The notes beneath the pieces are model-generated. The model searched no databases and had not been told where the DNA came from. It worked only from the letters and a program-made list of their open reading frames with translations. A DNA stretch of 64,000 nt from Synechococcus sp. SynAce01 (GTDB taxonomy: Bacteria; Cyanobacteriota; Cyanobacteriia; PCC-6307; Cyanobiaceae): positions 1,984,001 through 2,048,000 of the forward strand of contig NZ_CP018091.1 in the NCBI RefSeq assembly GCF_001885215.1. Direction: 5' to 3'. Made by a program: the position numbers and the translations under genes. Each line of letters starts with the position of its first letter. Position 1 is the first letter of the stretch. This document shows positions 47,721 through 59,405 of this stretch, in pieces.

Positions 47721-48343
47721 GTGATCTGGCCCTGTTCGGCACCAGTGCTGACCCCCCCAGCCTTGGCCACCGTTCCCTGCTCGCCGGGCTCGCCAACCAC
47801 TACCCCGAGGTGCGCACCTGGGCCAGTGACAATCCCTTCAAGCAGCACGGGGCGTCCCTGCCGGTTCGGGCCGCTTTGCTGCAGGCGGTGGTCGATGGTC
47901 TCGCCAATCCCCGCCTGCGCCTGGCCCAGGAGCTCAGCAGCCCCCGGGCGCTCGACACCCTGGAGCGGGCGGCCCAGCTCTGGCCGGGCTCCCGGCTGGT
48001 CTTCGTGGTGGGCAGCGACCTGTTGCCCCAGATCCAAACGTGGTACGCGGTTCAGGCGATTCTCAGCCGCTGCCGCCTGGCGGTAGTGCCGCGCCATGGC
48101 TGGCCGCTGGACCCATCTCAGCTCGATGGCCTGCGCCAGCGGGGCGGCGAACTGGAGATCCTTCCGCTGGAGATCCCCGCCACCGCCAGCTCCCTGATCC
48201 GCCTCCACCCCGACCCCGAACTGGTGCCCGAGGAGCTGTGGCCGATGCTGCGGGAGCAGAATCTCTACGGCTTCCGTTCTCCTGAACCCAGCCAGGCGCC
48301 GCCTGGTCGGCCCAATCCCCTTCGCCACCGCCCCGTGCGCTGA
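47717..48343 (+). CDS. nadD: Nicotinate-nucleotide adenylyltransferase NadD
   Basis: NadD adenylates nicotinate mononucleotide in NAD synthesis. The 208-residue protein begins LALFGTSADPPSLGHRSLL, the nucleotidyltransferase loop. The helix-2 signature is WASDNPFKQHG; GSDLLPQIQTWYA and a C-terminal LEIPATASSLIR follow, the latter equivalent to the ISSTxIR motif. It starts at GTG 47717 inside the GTPase stop and ends overlapping nadE (TGATG). The last 20 or so residues are Pro/Arg-rich and unconserved. Confidence 0.93.
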   Translation: MSDLALFGTSADPPSLGHRSLLAGLANHYPEVRTWASDNPFKQHGASLPVRAALLQAVVDGLANPRLRLAQELSSPRALDTLERAAQLWPGSRLVFVVGSDLLPQIQTWYAVQAILSRCRLAVVPRHGWPLDPSQLDGLRQRGGELEILPLEIPATASSLIRLHPDPELVPEELWPMLREQNLYGFRSPEPSQAPPGRPNPLRHRPVR

Positions 48344-50058
48344 TGCGTCTTGCCCTGGCCCAGATCAACCCGCTGATCGGTGATCTGCAGGGCAATGCGG
48401 CCCTGTTGCTCGAGGCCAGCCGCCAGGCCGCAGCGGCCGGCGCCGATCTGGTGGTCAGCCCGGAACTCTCGCTCTGGGGCTATCCCCCCCGTGACCTGCT
48501 GTTGCGGCCGGCCCTGCTGCGCCAGCAGGCGGAGGTTCTGCGTGCCATCGCCAGCGAACTGCCCCGGGATCTGGGTCTGTTGGTGGGTGTGGCCGAGCCC
48601 CTGGCCGGCGAACACCTGCCGGCCCTGCACAACGCGGTGGCCTTGGTGGAGCCTGGCGTCTGGCGGATCGTGGCCCGCAAGCGCCTGCTGCCCAGCTACG
48701 ACGTCTTCGATGAGCGCCGTTATTTCCGCCCGGCTGACCAAGCCTGCCTGCTTGCCGTGGAGCGTCGCGGCCGGCGCTGGGTGATCGGCCTGACTATCTG
48801 CGAAGACCTCTGGGTGGAGGAGGACGTGCTGGGCCACCGGCTCGCCGGGGCCGATCCGATCGCTGAGCTGTTGCCCCAGCGGCCCGACCTGCTGCTGAAC
48901 ATTTCGGCCTCCCCCTTCGTGCAGGGCAAGCCGGCCCTGCGTCGCCGGCTGGCCGCCGCGGCGGCGGCGCGGCTGGGCTGTCCGGTGGTGTACGTGAACC
49001 AGGTGGGTGGCAACGACGAGCTGGTTTTTGATGGCGCCAGCTTCGTGATGGATGGAGCCGGCCAGGTTCTGCTGCAAATGCCCTGTGCCTCTTCCTCCCT
49101 GGCGCTGTGGTCGCTGCCAGAGCCAGGGGCGGAGCCAGTGGTTCCGGCTGCGGCGCCGCTGGCCACAGACGAGCCCGAGCCGCTCGAGCAACTGTTCCGG
49201 GTGCTGGTGCTGGGGGTGCGCGACTACGCCCGCAAATGTGGCTTCGAGCGGGCCCTGCTGGGCCTCAGCGGCGGGATCGATTCGGCCCTCGTCGCCGTGA
49301 TCGCGGCGGCGGCGCTGGGCGGGGACCACGTGGAGGCCCTGCTGCTGCCCTCCCCCTACAGCTCCGAGGGCTCCCGCTCCGATGCCACCGCCCTGGCGCT
49401 CAGGCTCGGCATCCGGCATCAGATCGTGGCGATTGCCAGCTTGATGAACGGCTTCGATGAAGCCCTGAGCGGCCCCTTGCAGGGCGCACCGGTTGGCCTG
49501 ACCGCTGAGAACCTGCAATCGCGGATCCGCGGCACCCTGCTGATGGCGGTGGCCAACCAGCAAGGCCAGCTGCTGCTCGCCACCGGCAACAAGTCGGAGC
49601 TGGCGGTGGGGTACTGCACCCTCTACGGCGACATGAACGGTGGCCTGGCCGTGATCGGCGATCTCTACAAAACCACCGTGTTTCGCCTCTGTGCCTGGCT
49701 GGATTCGCCAGCGGCCGGCCCCTGCCGCTCCAGCTTTGCCCTGCCGTGTAACGGTGAATTGATCGGCACGGCCATCCGCGACAAACCGCCCAGCGCGGAA
49801 TTGCGCCCTGACCAGCGCGATACCGACTCCCTTCCGGACTACGACGAACTCGATCCGCTGCTCAAAGCCCTGATCCAGGATCTGCGCAGCCCTGAGCAAT
49901 TGATTGCCAGTGGCGTGGAGGCCTCCCTCGCCCATCGGGTGCACCGGCTGTTGCGGCGGGCCGAATTCAAGCGCCGGCAGGCGGCCCCCCTGCTCAAGGT
50001 CAGCGACAGGGCCTTCGGCAGTGGCTGGCGCATGCCGATTGCGGCAGGGCCACCCTGA
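48343..50058 (+). CDS. nadE: Glutamine-dependent NAD+ synthetase NadE
   Basis: NadE amidates deamido-NAD with glutamine-derived ammonia, the last step of NAD synthesis. The 571-residue protein has an N-terminal nitrilase-type glutaminase (LALAQINPLIGDLQGN; VVSPELSLWGYPPRD with the catalytic Glu; LTICEDLW with the catalytic Cys). The C-terminal synthetase domain carries LGLSGGIDSALVAV (SGGIDS at 309-314) and LLATGNKSELAVGYCTLYGD. It is coupled to nadD by TGATG, so the last two steps of the pathway sit side by side. Confidence 0.97.
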   Translation: MRLALAQINPLIGDLQGNAALLLEASRQAAAAGADLVVSPELSLWGYPPRDLLLRPALLRQQAEVLRAIASELPRDLGLLVGVAEPLAGEHLPALHNAVALVEPGVWRIVARKRLLPSYDVFDERRYFRPADQACLLAVERRGRRWVIGLTICEDLWVEEDVLGHRLAGADPIAELLPQRPDLLLNISASPFVQGKPALRRRLAAAAAARLGCPVVYVNQVGGNDELVFDGASFVMDGAGQVLLQMPCASSSLALWSLPEPGAEPVVPAAAPLATDEPEPLEQLFRVLVLGVRDYARKCGFERALLGLSGGIDSALVAVIAAAALGGDHVEALLLPSPYSSEGSRSDATALALRLGIRHQIVAIASLMNGFDEALSGPLQGAPVGLTAENLQSRIRGTLLMAVANQQGQLLLATGNKSELAVGYCTLYGDMNGGLAVIGDLYKTTVFRLCAWLDSPAAGPCRSSFALPCNGELIGTAIRDKPPSAELRPDQRDTDSLPDYDELDPLLKALIQDLRSPEQLIASGVEASLAHRVHRLLRRAEFKRRQAAPLLKVSDRAFGSGWRMPIAAGPP

Positions 50059-50171
50059 GCGTCTTCCGCAACGCGCAGCGGCGCGCTTTGCCTCGGCAAC
50101 ACGGGATTTTCCACGCAAATCCCTGCAATTGGGCCTGATGCCCGCCAATCTGGGGTCAGCTTCTGAGTTGC

Positions 50172-51311
50172 ATGACAGCCAATGACCCGGCGGCGCCGAT
50201 CGCGAGCATCGGCGTTCCCACCGAGATCAAGCGGGATGAGCAGCGGGTGGCACTCACTCCCGATGGGGTGAGTGAGCTGGTCTCCAACGGTCTGGAAGTG
50301 CGTGTTCAGACTGGAGCCGGCACCGGCGCCGGGATCAGCGACGAGAGCTATGCCGCCGTGGGCGCCCGCCTGGTGAGCTGTGAAGAGGCCTGGGCTGCCC
50401 ACCTCGTGGTCAAGGTCAAGGAACCGCAGCGGCAGGAGTTCGGCTTCCTGCGCCGCGATCTGGTCCTGTTCACCTATCTGCACCTGGCCGCCTATCCCGA
50501 CGTGGGCAGGGCCCTGCTCGACGCCGGCACCACAGGGGTGGCCTACGAAACGGTCCAGCTCGACAACGGCAACCTTCCCCTGCTGGCGCCGATGAGTGAG
50601 ATCGCCGGTCGCCTGGCGGCCCAGGTGGGGGCCCATCTGCTGGAGAAGCCCCATGGCGGTCGTGGCGTGCTGATCGGTGGCTGCACCGGGGTGCGTCCCG
50701 CCCGGGTGGTGGTGCTCGGCGGTGGCACGGTGGGCTGGAATGCGGCCCGGCTGGCGGCGGCCATGGACGCTGAGGTGCTGCTGCTGGACCATTCGCCCCA
50801 GCGCCTGCGGACTCTGGAGTCGGATCGGCGTGGCCGGATGATCGGCCTGGTGAGCAGCCGTACCTTGATCGAGCGGCTGGTGCCAACGGCCGATCTTCTG
50901 ATCGGGGCCGTGCTCACCCCCGGAGGCCGGGCGCCAACGCTGGTGGATGAGGACCTGGTGCGGCGGATGAAACCCGGTTCGGTGATCGTTGATGTGGCGA
51001 TCGATCAGGGGGGCTGCATCGCCACCAGCCGCGAAACCACTCACACCGATCCGGTCGTCACGATTCACGGCGTCCAGCACTACGCCGTCGGCAACATGCC
51101 CGGGGCTGTCCCGTTCACCTCCACCGAAGCCCTGGTGAGTGTCACGCTCCCCTACATCGTCGGCATTGCCGGCCGCGGCCTGCTTGAAGCCGTCACCGAG
51201 CGGCCTGAACTGCTCTCAGGGCTCAACACCGTCGACGGAGCGGTCTGCCACCCCGGCGTCGCCAAGGCCCTGGGGGTGCCCACCCGCCACCCGATGGCCT
51301 GCCTGCGCTGA
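50172..51311 (+). CDS. ald: Alanine dehydrogenase
   Basis: Ald interconverts L-alanine with pyruvate, ammonia and NADH. The 379-residue protein starts MTANDPAAPIASIGVPTEIK and has VALTPDGVSELVSNG, the substrate-binding KVKEPQ, VVVLGGGTVGWNAARLAAAM (NAD fold), VIVDVAIDQGGC, and NMPGAVPFTSTEAL. Length is slightly above usual because of about 10 extra N-terminal residues. It stands alone after a 113 bp gap from nadE and converges on the DUF3326 gene. Confidence 0.96.
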   Translation: MTANDPAAPIASIGVPTEIKRDEQRVALTPDGVSELVSNGLEVRVQTGAGTGAGISDESYAAVGARLVSCEEAWAAHLVVKVKEPQRQEFGFLRRDLVLFTYLHLAAYPDVGRALLDAGTTGVAYETVQLDNGNLPLLAPMSEIAGRLAAQVGAHLLEKPHGGRGVLIGGCTGVRPARVVVLGGGTVGWNAARLAAAMDAEVLLLDHSPQRLRTLESDRRGRMIGLVSSRTLIERLVPTADLLIGAVLTPGGRAPTLVDEDLVRRMKPGSVIVDVAIDQGGCIATSRETTHTDPVVTIHGVQHYAVGNMPGAVPFTSTEALVSVTLPYIVGIAGRGLLEAVTERPELLSGLNTVDGAVCHPGVAKALGVPTRHPMACLR

Positions 51312-51315
51312 ACTC

Positions 51316-52401
51316 TTAGAGCGGCCGCAGGGGGGGCAGAGGGCGCTCTAAGGCCTCCACGGCAATCCCCTCGCGCAGGGCCAGCAGCACGCCGGCGGCT
51401 TCCGCGTAGCTCGCTGCTTTCAAGGCCTTGAGGCCAAGGGCTTCGGCCGTGATCGCCAGCAGGCAGGGATTGCCTTCCACCGCGATCAGGGGGATGCCGC
51501 GCTCGGCGCAGCTGAGCACCGCCTGGCCGCCCAGCGCCCCCGCCGGTGCCACCACCGCCCCGATCTGGCTGGGGTGGAGCAGGTCCGCCTGCAGCGGCGC
51601 GGCGGCGGCTGCATCGTCTGCAGAAAAGAGCTCGACCAGATCGGGCGCCCGGCTCAGCCCCACCAGCACGCAGGCCAGAAAGGTGTGGCCCAGTTCCTCG
51701 GCGGCGGCCCGGCCATCGAGGCCAGGGTCAAGCGGCAGGGGCAAAAGGGCCGGAGCGTGGGCACAGGGCAGGCCGAGGTGGCGGCCCAGCAGGTGGCTGA
51801 TCAGTGCCTCGGCCCCTGCCAGGGCATCCACCCCATCGCCCTGGCGGTAGGCCTGCAGGGCGTCGCTGCCGGCGTCTTCGGGGAAGCGGGTCACCACCGC
51901 GATCGCGGTGGCTCCTTCCGAGCGCAGCCGCTCGGCGGCGCGCAGCAGGGTATCGGGGGCATCGAGCTGGCCCCAGCTCACGCCGCTGGGCCCTCGCGAC
52001 AGGCTCACCCCGACGGCTTGATCGGTGGTCACCACCGGTCCGATCGAGAGGCCCAGGGTGGCCCGGCAGGCCTCGGCTACCTGCAGATGGCGCAGTTGCA
52101 ACTCCGGCTCGATCGCCGCATCCAAGAGCAGGCCCAGACGCTGCTGGCGCACCGGGGCCAGGGCAAGGGCGCCGCTGGCAAAGCGATCGAGCGCCCAGCC
52201 CTCCACGTAGTGGAGGCGGGGATCGCTCCAGTAGAGGGCGGCCCCATTCATCACATTGGGATGGGTGATCAGGCAGCCGCTGGCGGCGGCCAGCAACCGC
52301 GCTGCCGGCAGGCCGTCGCCGGCAAAACCGCCGATCTGGCAGCCGATCCCGGTCGGGATCAACAGCAGGGTGGGCAGGGGCGCACACGGGGTCAGGGGCA
52401 C
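51316..52401 (-). CDS. DUF3326-family protein
   Basis: From GTG 52401 (VPLTPCAPLPTLLLIPTGIG) the protein is 361 residues; a TTG at 52434 is also open. Conserved features are LLIPTGIGCQIGGFAGDGLP, LITHPNVMNGAALYWSDPRL, and RFPEDAGSDALQAYRQGDGVDALAGAEA, the last split here at residue RQG; all match my memory of the cyanobacterial and plant DUF3326 family of unknown function. The fold looks like a soluble Rossmann-type enzyme. The start overlaps the preceding 61-residue gene by 10 bases. Confidence 0.82.
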   Translation of the reverse strand: MPLTPCAPLPTLLLIPTGIGCQIGGFAGDGLPAARLLAAASGCLITHPNVMNGAALYWSDPRLHYVEGWALDRFASGALALAPVRQQRLGLLLDAAIEPELQLRHLQVAEACRATLGLSIGPVVTTDQAVGVSLSRGPSGVSWGQLDAPDTLLRAAERLRSEGATAIAVVTRFPEDAGSDALQAYRQGDGVDALAGAEALISHLLGRHLGLPCAHAPALLPLPLDPGLDGRAAAEELGHTFLACVLVGLSRAPDLVELFSADDAAAAAPLQADLLHPSQIGAVVAPAGALGGQAVLSCAERGIPLIAVEGNPCLLAITAEALGLKALKAASYAEAAGVLLALREGIAVEALERPLPPLRPL

Positions 52402-52577
52402 AGCAGCACCGCCTCGATCCGCAGCCTGCGCCAACCAGGCTCGCCATCAGCGGCAGGCTCTGCGGCCGTGATCGCCCAGCGCAGCGGTTCCCCCTTTTCC
52501 CCCAACGCTGCGAGCAGCTGGGGCAGCAAGGGACCTGGCGCCGTCTCCAGCCAGAGATCCAACCGCTGCAGCTTCAT
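52392..52577 (-). CDS. Unknown 61-residue protein between ferredoxin and DUF3326
   Basis: The ATG at 52577 opens MKLQRLDLWLETAPGPLLPQ, followed by LLAALGEKGEPLRWAITAAE and a basic, hydrophobic end (GWRRLRIEAVLLCP). The pattern of alternating strands and one helix suggests a small alpha/beta fold. It overlaps the DUF3326 start and follows the ferredoxin by 43 bp, in an otherwise overlapping gene series, so I believe it is real although short. No family is recognised. Confidence 0.6.
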   Translation of the reverse strand: MKLQRLDLWLETAPGPLLPQLLAALGEKGEPLRWAITAAEPAADGEPGWRRLRIEAVLLCP

Positions 52578-52620
52578 CCTTCCTGGAGCGAACGGCTTGG
52601 GCCCGTCGGGGGCCGCTCCA

Positions 52621-52941
52621 TCACTGGAACTGCCCGAACTGCAACTCATACACAGCATCTTCCTGGCCGGCCAGCAATTTGAGGTCGCTGCGGGGGTAGG
52701 AGACGCACAGGAGGGCGTAACCCTCGGCCTGCAGCTCGGCCTTTACCCCCATCGCTTCGCTCTGATCGACCGTGCCCTCGCTCAACTTGGCGGCGCAGGT
52801 GGTGCAGACACCCGAGCAACAGGAGCTGGGCAGGGGCACACCGGCCAGTTCCGCTGCCGCCAGCACGGTCTGGTCGGCGCGGCAGCTGAACGTATGCATG
52901 GTGCCGCTCAGCTCGGCAACAACCGTGAAGCTCTCACTCAT
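52621..52941 (-). CDS. [2Fe-2S] ferredoxin, distinct from PetF
   Basis: The 106-residue protein is a plant-type ferredoxin with ligands Cys41, Cys46, Cys49 (SSCCSGVCTTCAAK) and Cys79 (ALLCV). It has an extra Cys42 beside the first ligand and a longer C-terminus (EDAVYELQFGQFQ). Surface loops differ from PetF, suggesting another partner. Its ATG overlaps the stop of the upstream oxygenase-like gene by four bases (ATGA), so the oxygenase is the obvious candidate partner by position. Confidence 0.92.
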   Translation of the reverse strand: MSESFTVVAELSGTMHTFSCRADQTVLAAAELAGVPLPSSCCSGVCTTCAAKLSEGTVDQSEAMGVKAELQAEGYALLCVSYPRSDLKLLAGQEDAVYELQFGQFQ

Positions 52942-53699
52942 GACAGGCGGGGGGAGACGGGGGTCCAGTGGTCGGGGGGGGGGGCCAGGTATTCGGAGGC
53001 GGAGGCGGAGGCGGAGGTGGCCTGCGCTGATTCCCCACGGGCGCTCAGAACCAGGTCGAAGCTGATCGAGAGGCGCACATCGTCGCCATCTTGATTGAGC
53101 GTGACGGCATGGTCGGTGCTGGCCGGGAACAGAACCAGCAGTCCAGCCTCGGGGGCCACATCCAGCCAGGCCGCATTGAGCGGATGGTTGGCGGCGATCG
53201 GTCCAGCATGGCCGACACCCAGCCCCGGCACGAGCTCGTTCAGCTGGCGTGGGGCGAACAGGCGCAGCGAACCGCCCCGCCCGGAGCCGTCGCCGTTGAG
53301 ATAAAAGACGGCGCTGAGGTGGGCATTGGGGTGGTGATGGCGGCCCACCACCATGCCCTCTTCGCTGACCACCGGCCAGCTGCGCTGGATGAACAGGGCG
53401 ATCTCCTCGAGCTTGAAGCCGAGGGCTTCGAGGTAGGCCCAGGCCTGAGCTTCAACTTGTTCGCGCAACCAGGCAAAACCAGGTAAGCGGTGCAGCTGCC
53501 AGACACCATTGAGATCGCCGGTCCAGGCACAACCTGGATCCGGGTTGCTGAGGGTGCTGCCGCGCAGGGCGAGCACGTCCTGCATCATCGCCGCCGTTGT
53601 CAGCGGGTCGGGCCCCAGGGCCACCCGCCCGAGGGCGAGCGGAAACAGCGGCTGAATCTGGAGCGTCTGGAGCGCCAGCTCAAGCCATCGCCGAGCCAC
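52938..53699 (-). CDS. Putative 2OG-Fe(II) oxygenase (TIGR02466 type)
   Basis: The 253-residue protein (GTG 53699) has the double-stranded beta-helix pattern of the TIGR02466 / putative 2OG-Fe(II) oxygenase group. [20 protein letters not shown] holds the first metal His, [15 protein letters not shown] the distal His, and [13 protein letters not shown] the Arg expected to bind 2-oxoglutarate. The substrate is unknown. The gene overlaps the end of atpG by 20 bases and the ferredoxin by four, so its expression is tied to both. Near the C-terminus a hexanucleotide repeat encodes alternating Ser-Ala. Confidence 0.85.
   Translation of the reverse strand: MARRWLELALQTLQIQPLFPLALGRVALGPDPLTTAAMMQDVLALRGSTLSNPDPGCAWTGDLNGVWQLHRLPGFAWLREQVEAQAWAYLEALGFKLEEIALFIQRSWPVVSEEGMVVGRHHHPNAHLSAVFYLNGDGSGRGGSLRLFAPRQLNELVPGLGVGHAGPIAANHPLNAAWLDVAPEAGLLVLFPASTDHAVTLNQDGDDVRLSISFDLVLSARGESAQATSASASASEYLAPPPDHWTPVSPRLS
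52995..53018. repeat. Four tandem GGAGGC hexanucleotides in the oxygenase gene
   Basis: Three GGAGGC units plus one GGAGGT encode Ser-Ala repeats in the C-terminal tail of the oxygenase-like protein. Copy-number changes would keep the frame. Confidence 0.85.
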
Positions 53700-54633
53700 C
53701 CACCACTTCCAGAATTTCCTGGGTGATGGCCGCCTGGCGGGCTTTGTTGTAATCCAGGGTGAGCGTCTTGGCGAGCTCCTTGGCGTTGTCGCTGGCGTTG
53801 TTCATGGCCGTCATCCGGCTGGCCAGTTCACTGGCGGCCGCCTCCTGCAACGAACGCAGCAGTTGGTTATCGAGATAGAGGGGCAGCAGCGCATTGAGCA
53901 GCTGGTCGGGGCTCTGCTCGAACAGGAATTCGCTCTGAAGCGCCGGAACCTCATTGGCAGACGAGGCGCCACGCTCCACGGTGAGCAGGCCTTCGCGGGT
54001 GGTGAGCCGGAAGATTTCGTCATCCTGGGCCGCCACACCCTGGGGATCGAGGGGTAGCAGGGTCTGGGAGACCGGAGCACTGCTCACCAGGTTGACGAAT
54101 TTCGTGTAGATCATCTCAACTCTGTCGGTGCTTCCCGAGAGAAATTCGGCGAGAATCTCATCACCAATCTTGCCGGCCTCTGCTGCGGTTGGCACCTGCT
54201 CCAAGCCGGTGAAGGTGGAGAGGATCGGGTAGGAGCGGTTCTTGAAATAGCCGGTGGCCTTGCGGCCGATCAGGACCAGTTCCACCGTGAAGCCCTGATT
54301 CTTGAGCTCGGCGAAACGCTGTTCGGTGCGCTTGATGATGTTGGCGTTATAGCCGCCACAGAGGCCTCGATCGGCACTCACCACCACCAGGGTGATGTGG
54401 CGGAGGGGTCGCTCCTGTTCCAGCAGCGGCGTGTTGCTGACATCCTCGAAGCGAAGCCGCGACTGGAGATTTTCCAACATGCGTGCCAAGCGATCGGCGA
54501 AAGGCCGGGAGCGCAGCACCTGTTCCTGGGCCCGCCTGACCTTGGCTGCCGCCACCAGACGCATGGCCTCGGTGATCTTGCGGGTGTTCTTGACCGAACT
54601 GATCCGGTCGCGGATTGCTTTGAGGTTCGCCAT
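53680..54633 (-). CDS. atpG: ATP synthase F1 subunit gamma
   Basis: Gamma is the central rotor shaft. The 317-residue protein has terminal helices [20 protein letters not shown] and [32 protein letters not shown], and the central [20 protein letters not shown]. The middle contains the 35-40 residue cyanobacterial insert (region [18 protein letters not shown]) but no Cys pair, so plant-type thiol control is absent. It is the last ATP synthase gene of the large operon, 12 bp after atpA. Confidence 0.97.
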   Translation of the reverse strand: MANLKAIRDRISSVKNTRKITEAMRLVAAAKVRRAQEQVLRSRPFADRLARMLENLQSRLRFEDVSNTPLLEQERPLRHITLVVVSADRGLCGGYNANIIKRTEQRFAELKNQGFTVELVLIGRKATGYFKNRSYPILSTFTGLEQVPTAAEAGKIGDEILAEFLSGSTDRVEMIYTKFVNLVSSAPVSQTLLPLDPQGVAAQDDEIFRLTTREGLLTVERGASSANEVPALQSEFLFEQSPDQLLNALLPLYLDNQLLRSLQEAAASELASRMTAMNNASDNAKELAKTLTLDYNKARQAAITQEILEVVGGSAMA

Positions 54634-54645
54634 GGTTCAGATGCC

Positions 54646-56781
<2,136 letters not shown>

Positions 56782-56782
<1 letters not shown>

Positions 56783-57312
56783 CAGCCTTGTCCGATGGTT
56801 TGGATGGACCGGTCGACCAGCAGGCCCTGGGATTGCTCATCGAGCTTGCCCGGCAGGATCGAAAGGGCGCGCTCGATCGCCTGGCGAGCGGCTTCCCGAC
56901 GCAACTGATCACTGACACGGGCCGCCTCGGAATCGAGATCAGCCACCGCCGACTGCTTGAGACGGGCCATCTCTTCAACCGTGCGCTGTTCGCTCTCCAG
57001 CCGAATGGCATCAGCCCTGGCGACCCCATCAATCCTGATGCGCTCCGCTTTGGTCTGGGCATTCGCCAGATCTTCCTGGGCGACGATCAAAGCGGCATTG
57101 GCCTGCTGAAGTCGTTGCTCGGCTTCCTCCAGGTCGTTGAGGATGGCGCTGCGACGGCGTTCAAGAACGCTTCCCAACACCTTCGGCAGAAACCAGACCA
57201 GGCCAGCAATGACGATGGCCAGGTTGATGATGTTCGACTCGAACAAATCAAAGTTCAGGCCAAAACCACCTTCAACAGCCAATGAGCAGACGGGTAGATG
57301 GGCAAGGATCAT
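56782..57312 (-). CDS. atpF: ATP synthase Fo subunit b
   Basis: Subunit b forms the peripheral stalk with b'. The 176-residue protein has an N-terminal membrane helix ([21 protein letters not shown]) with the preceding [11 protein letters not shown], then a long charged coiled coil ([20 protein letters not shown] and on). It overlaps atpF' by four bases and atpH by one, so the three stalk genes are translationally linked. Confidence 0.96.
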
Positions 57313-57779
57313 TTCACGGCCAGCAAACGTTTGACGATCTGATCTCCGAGCTGATCAGCCTTGGATTTCAGTGATTCCAGCGCAAGCTTGCGCTCGCGAT
57401 CGATCTCACTTCGGGCAGTTTCCCTGCTGGCGTTGGCCTCGGCTTGGGCAGAGGCCAGGGCACTGCGGTAAAGCCTGTCCATCTCCTGCTCGGCGTCGAG
57501 GATCAACGACTGAGACTTCTGGCGGGCCTCCTTGAGCTGGGCCTTGAGATCAGTTTCCAGCCGTTCAACCTGGGCAAGCTTCTGCTTGGCCTCGGAGCGA
57601 CTGGTGCTGAGGTAGCTCTCCCGCTCTTCCACCGTTCTGCCAACGGGCCTGAAGAACAGGGCATTGAGAACGAAGGTGAGCACCACCACCTGAACCGCCA
57701 TGAGAGGCAAGGTGGCGTCGAGGTCGAATAAACCTCCCTCGGGTGTGCCGGAGGCGGCGAACAGAAGCCAGCTGGTCAT
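57309..57779 (-). CDS. atpF': ATP synthase Fo subunit b'
   Basis: Photosynthetic organisms have two different b subunits; this is the b' form. The 156-residue protein has an N-terminal [20 protein letters not shown] and [20 protein letters not shown], then a coiled coil ([20 protein letters not shown]). It follows atpE after 91 bp and overlaps atpF by four bases. Also called atpG in chloroplast-style naming. Confidence 0.95.
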   Translation of the reverse strand: MTSWLLFAASGTPEGGLFDLDATLPLMAVQVVVLTFVLNALFFRPVGRTVEERESYLSTSRSEAKQKLAQVERLETDLKAQLKEARQKSQSLILDAEQEMDRLYRSALASAQAEANASRETARSEIDRERKLALESLKSKADQLGDQIVKRLLAVK

Positions 57780-57870
57780 GGGGAAAGCGCTGGGGGAATC
57801 GAAAATGCTCGAAGAGGAGAAAATCCCTCAGCGAAGCGGTGATGGTGATCGGGCGTGCAGACGGCCGCGA

Positions 57871-58230
<360 letters not shown>

Positions 58231-58277
58231 TTAGCAGAGGGCGGACCTGAGCCGAAGCAAGCGAGCGGCCGATCGGA

Positions 58278-59006
58278 TCAGTGGGCCTCCTCGTGGACGG
58301 CCTCACCGATGTAGTAAGCGGCGAGGGTGGCGAAGATCAGCGCCTGAATGGCACTGGTGAACAGACCCAGGAACATCACCGGCAAGGGGACGATCAAGGG
58401 AACCAGGAAGGCAAGAACGGCCACCACCAGTTCGTCGGCAAGAATGTTGCCGAACAAACGGAAGGAAAGAGAAAGAGGTTTGGTGAAGTCTTCGACGATC
58501 TTGAACGGCAGCATGATCGGCGTGGGCTCCACGTAGTACTCGAAGTAACGGAAGCCTTTGCGGCTCAAGCCTGCGTAGAAGTACGCCAGGGAGACCAGCA
58601 GAGCTAGTGCAATGGTGGTGTTGATGTCGGCGGTGGGCGCTCCGAGTTCACCACTCGGCAGCTGAATCAACTTCCAGGGAACAAGGGCACCACCCCAGTT
58701 GCTCACGAAGATGAACAAAAAGAGGGTTCCGATGAATGGAAGCCAATCACGGTAGGCTTTTTCGCCGATGTAGTCGCGGGCGATGTTCCGGATGTACTCC
58801 CAGAGGAATTCCAGCAGGTTCTGGGTGCCGCGGGGATCGCGTTCCAACTTGCGGGTTCCTGCCACCACAACAGCCAGTAGTGCCGCAATGACCAGCCAGG
58901 AACTGATGAACACCTGGCCGTGAATCTGGAAATCACCGATTTGCCAGTAGAGGTGCTTCCCCACCTCAAGTTCGGCGAGTGGCAGGAAGGGAGGCAACGG
59001 AAACAT
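58278..59006 (-). CDS. atpB: ATP synthase Fo subunit a
   Basis: Subunit a forms the proton half-channels next to the c ring. The 242-residue protein has five membrane helices with [54 protein letters not shown] (containing the essential Arg), and a C-terminal [17 protein letters not shown]. It follows atpI after 42 bp. Length is normal. Confidence 0.97.
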   Translation of the reverse strand: MFPLPPFLPLAELEVGKHLYWQIGDFQIHGQVFISSWLVIAALLAVVVAGTRKLERDPRGTQNLLEFLWEYIRNIARDYIGEKAYRDWLPFIGTLFLFIFVSNWGGALVPWKLIQLPSGELGAPTADINTTIALALLVSLAYFYAGLSRKGFRYFEYYVEPTPIMLPFKIVEDFTKPLSLSFRLFGNILADELVVAVLAFLVPLIVPLPVMFLGLFTSAIQALIFATLAAYYIGEAVHEEAH

Positions 59007-59048
59007 CGGAGGGTACGGAAGTGCCGCTGCTGCGACGGACGGGTGAGC

Positions 59049-59405
59049 TCAGCCTGGGATCGAAGAAACCCTGGCGGGGATAAGGGCCTGAATCAATATC
59101 GCCGGCTTATAAAGCAGAAAGCCGATCAGTACTGGAACGATGTCCAGGGCTGGCAGACGGGCTGCAGCCAGAACCAGAACCACAGGAACCAACAACTGGG
59201 CTTTGCCCACATTGCGGGAATTGGAGCCGATTCGAGCCACTGAACGGGCCAGTAACTTCAGATAGAGCATGCCAGCGAAGGCACCGACCATCAGGCTGAT
59301 GGCAGAACTGCTGCCAAACAGCAGGGTCGTCAACAGCACAGCCACCACCGCAATGATCAGCGTGGCCATCAGAAGACGGCTTTGCAGGCGGGCATAGTCG
59401 TCCAT
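59049..59405 (-). CDS. atpI: ATP synthase assembly protein AtpI
   Basis: AtpI is a small membrane protein at the head of atp operons, thought to help assemble the c ring. From ATG 59405 (MDDYARLQSRLLMATLI) it is 118 residues with four hydrophobic segments (LIIAVVAVLLTTLLFG; ISLMVGAFAGMLYLKLLA; LVPVVLVLAAARLPAL; VPVLIGFLLYKPAILIQ). The frame stays open for another 81 codons to TTG 59648. That upstream part is polar and Ser/Glu-rich, so either the protein is longer than usual or this is leader sequence. Confidence 0.88.
   Translation of the reverse strand: MDDYARLQSRLLMATLIIAVVAVLLTTLLFGSSSAISLMVGAFAGMLYLKLLARSVARIGSNSRNVGKAQLLVPVVLVLAAARLPALDIVPVLIGFLLYKPAILIQALIPARVSSIPG

Noticed and set aside
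50059-50171. Riboswitch or leader element before ald
   Set aside because: I looked for glycine-riboswitch-like and other conserved cores and saw none in the 113 bp.
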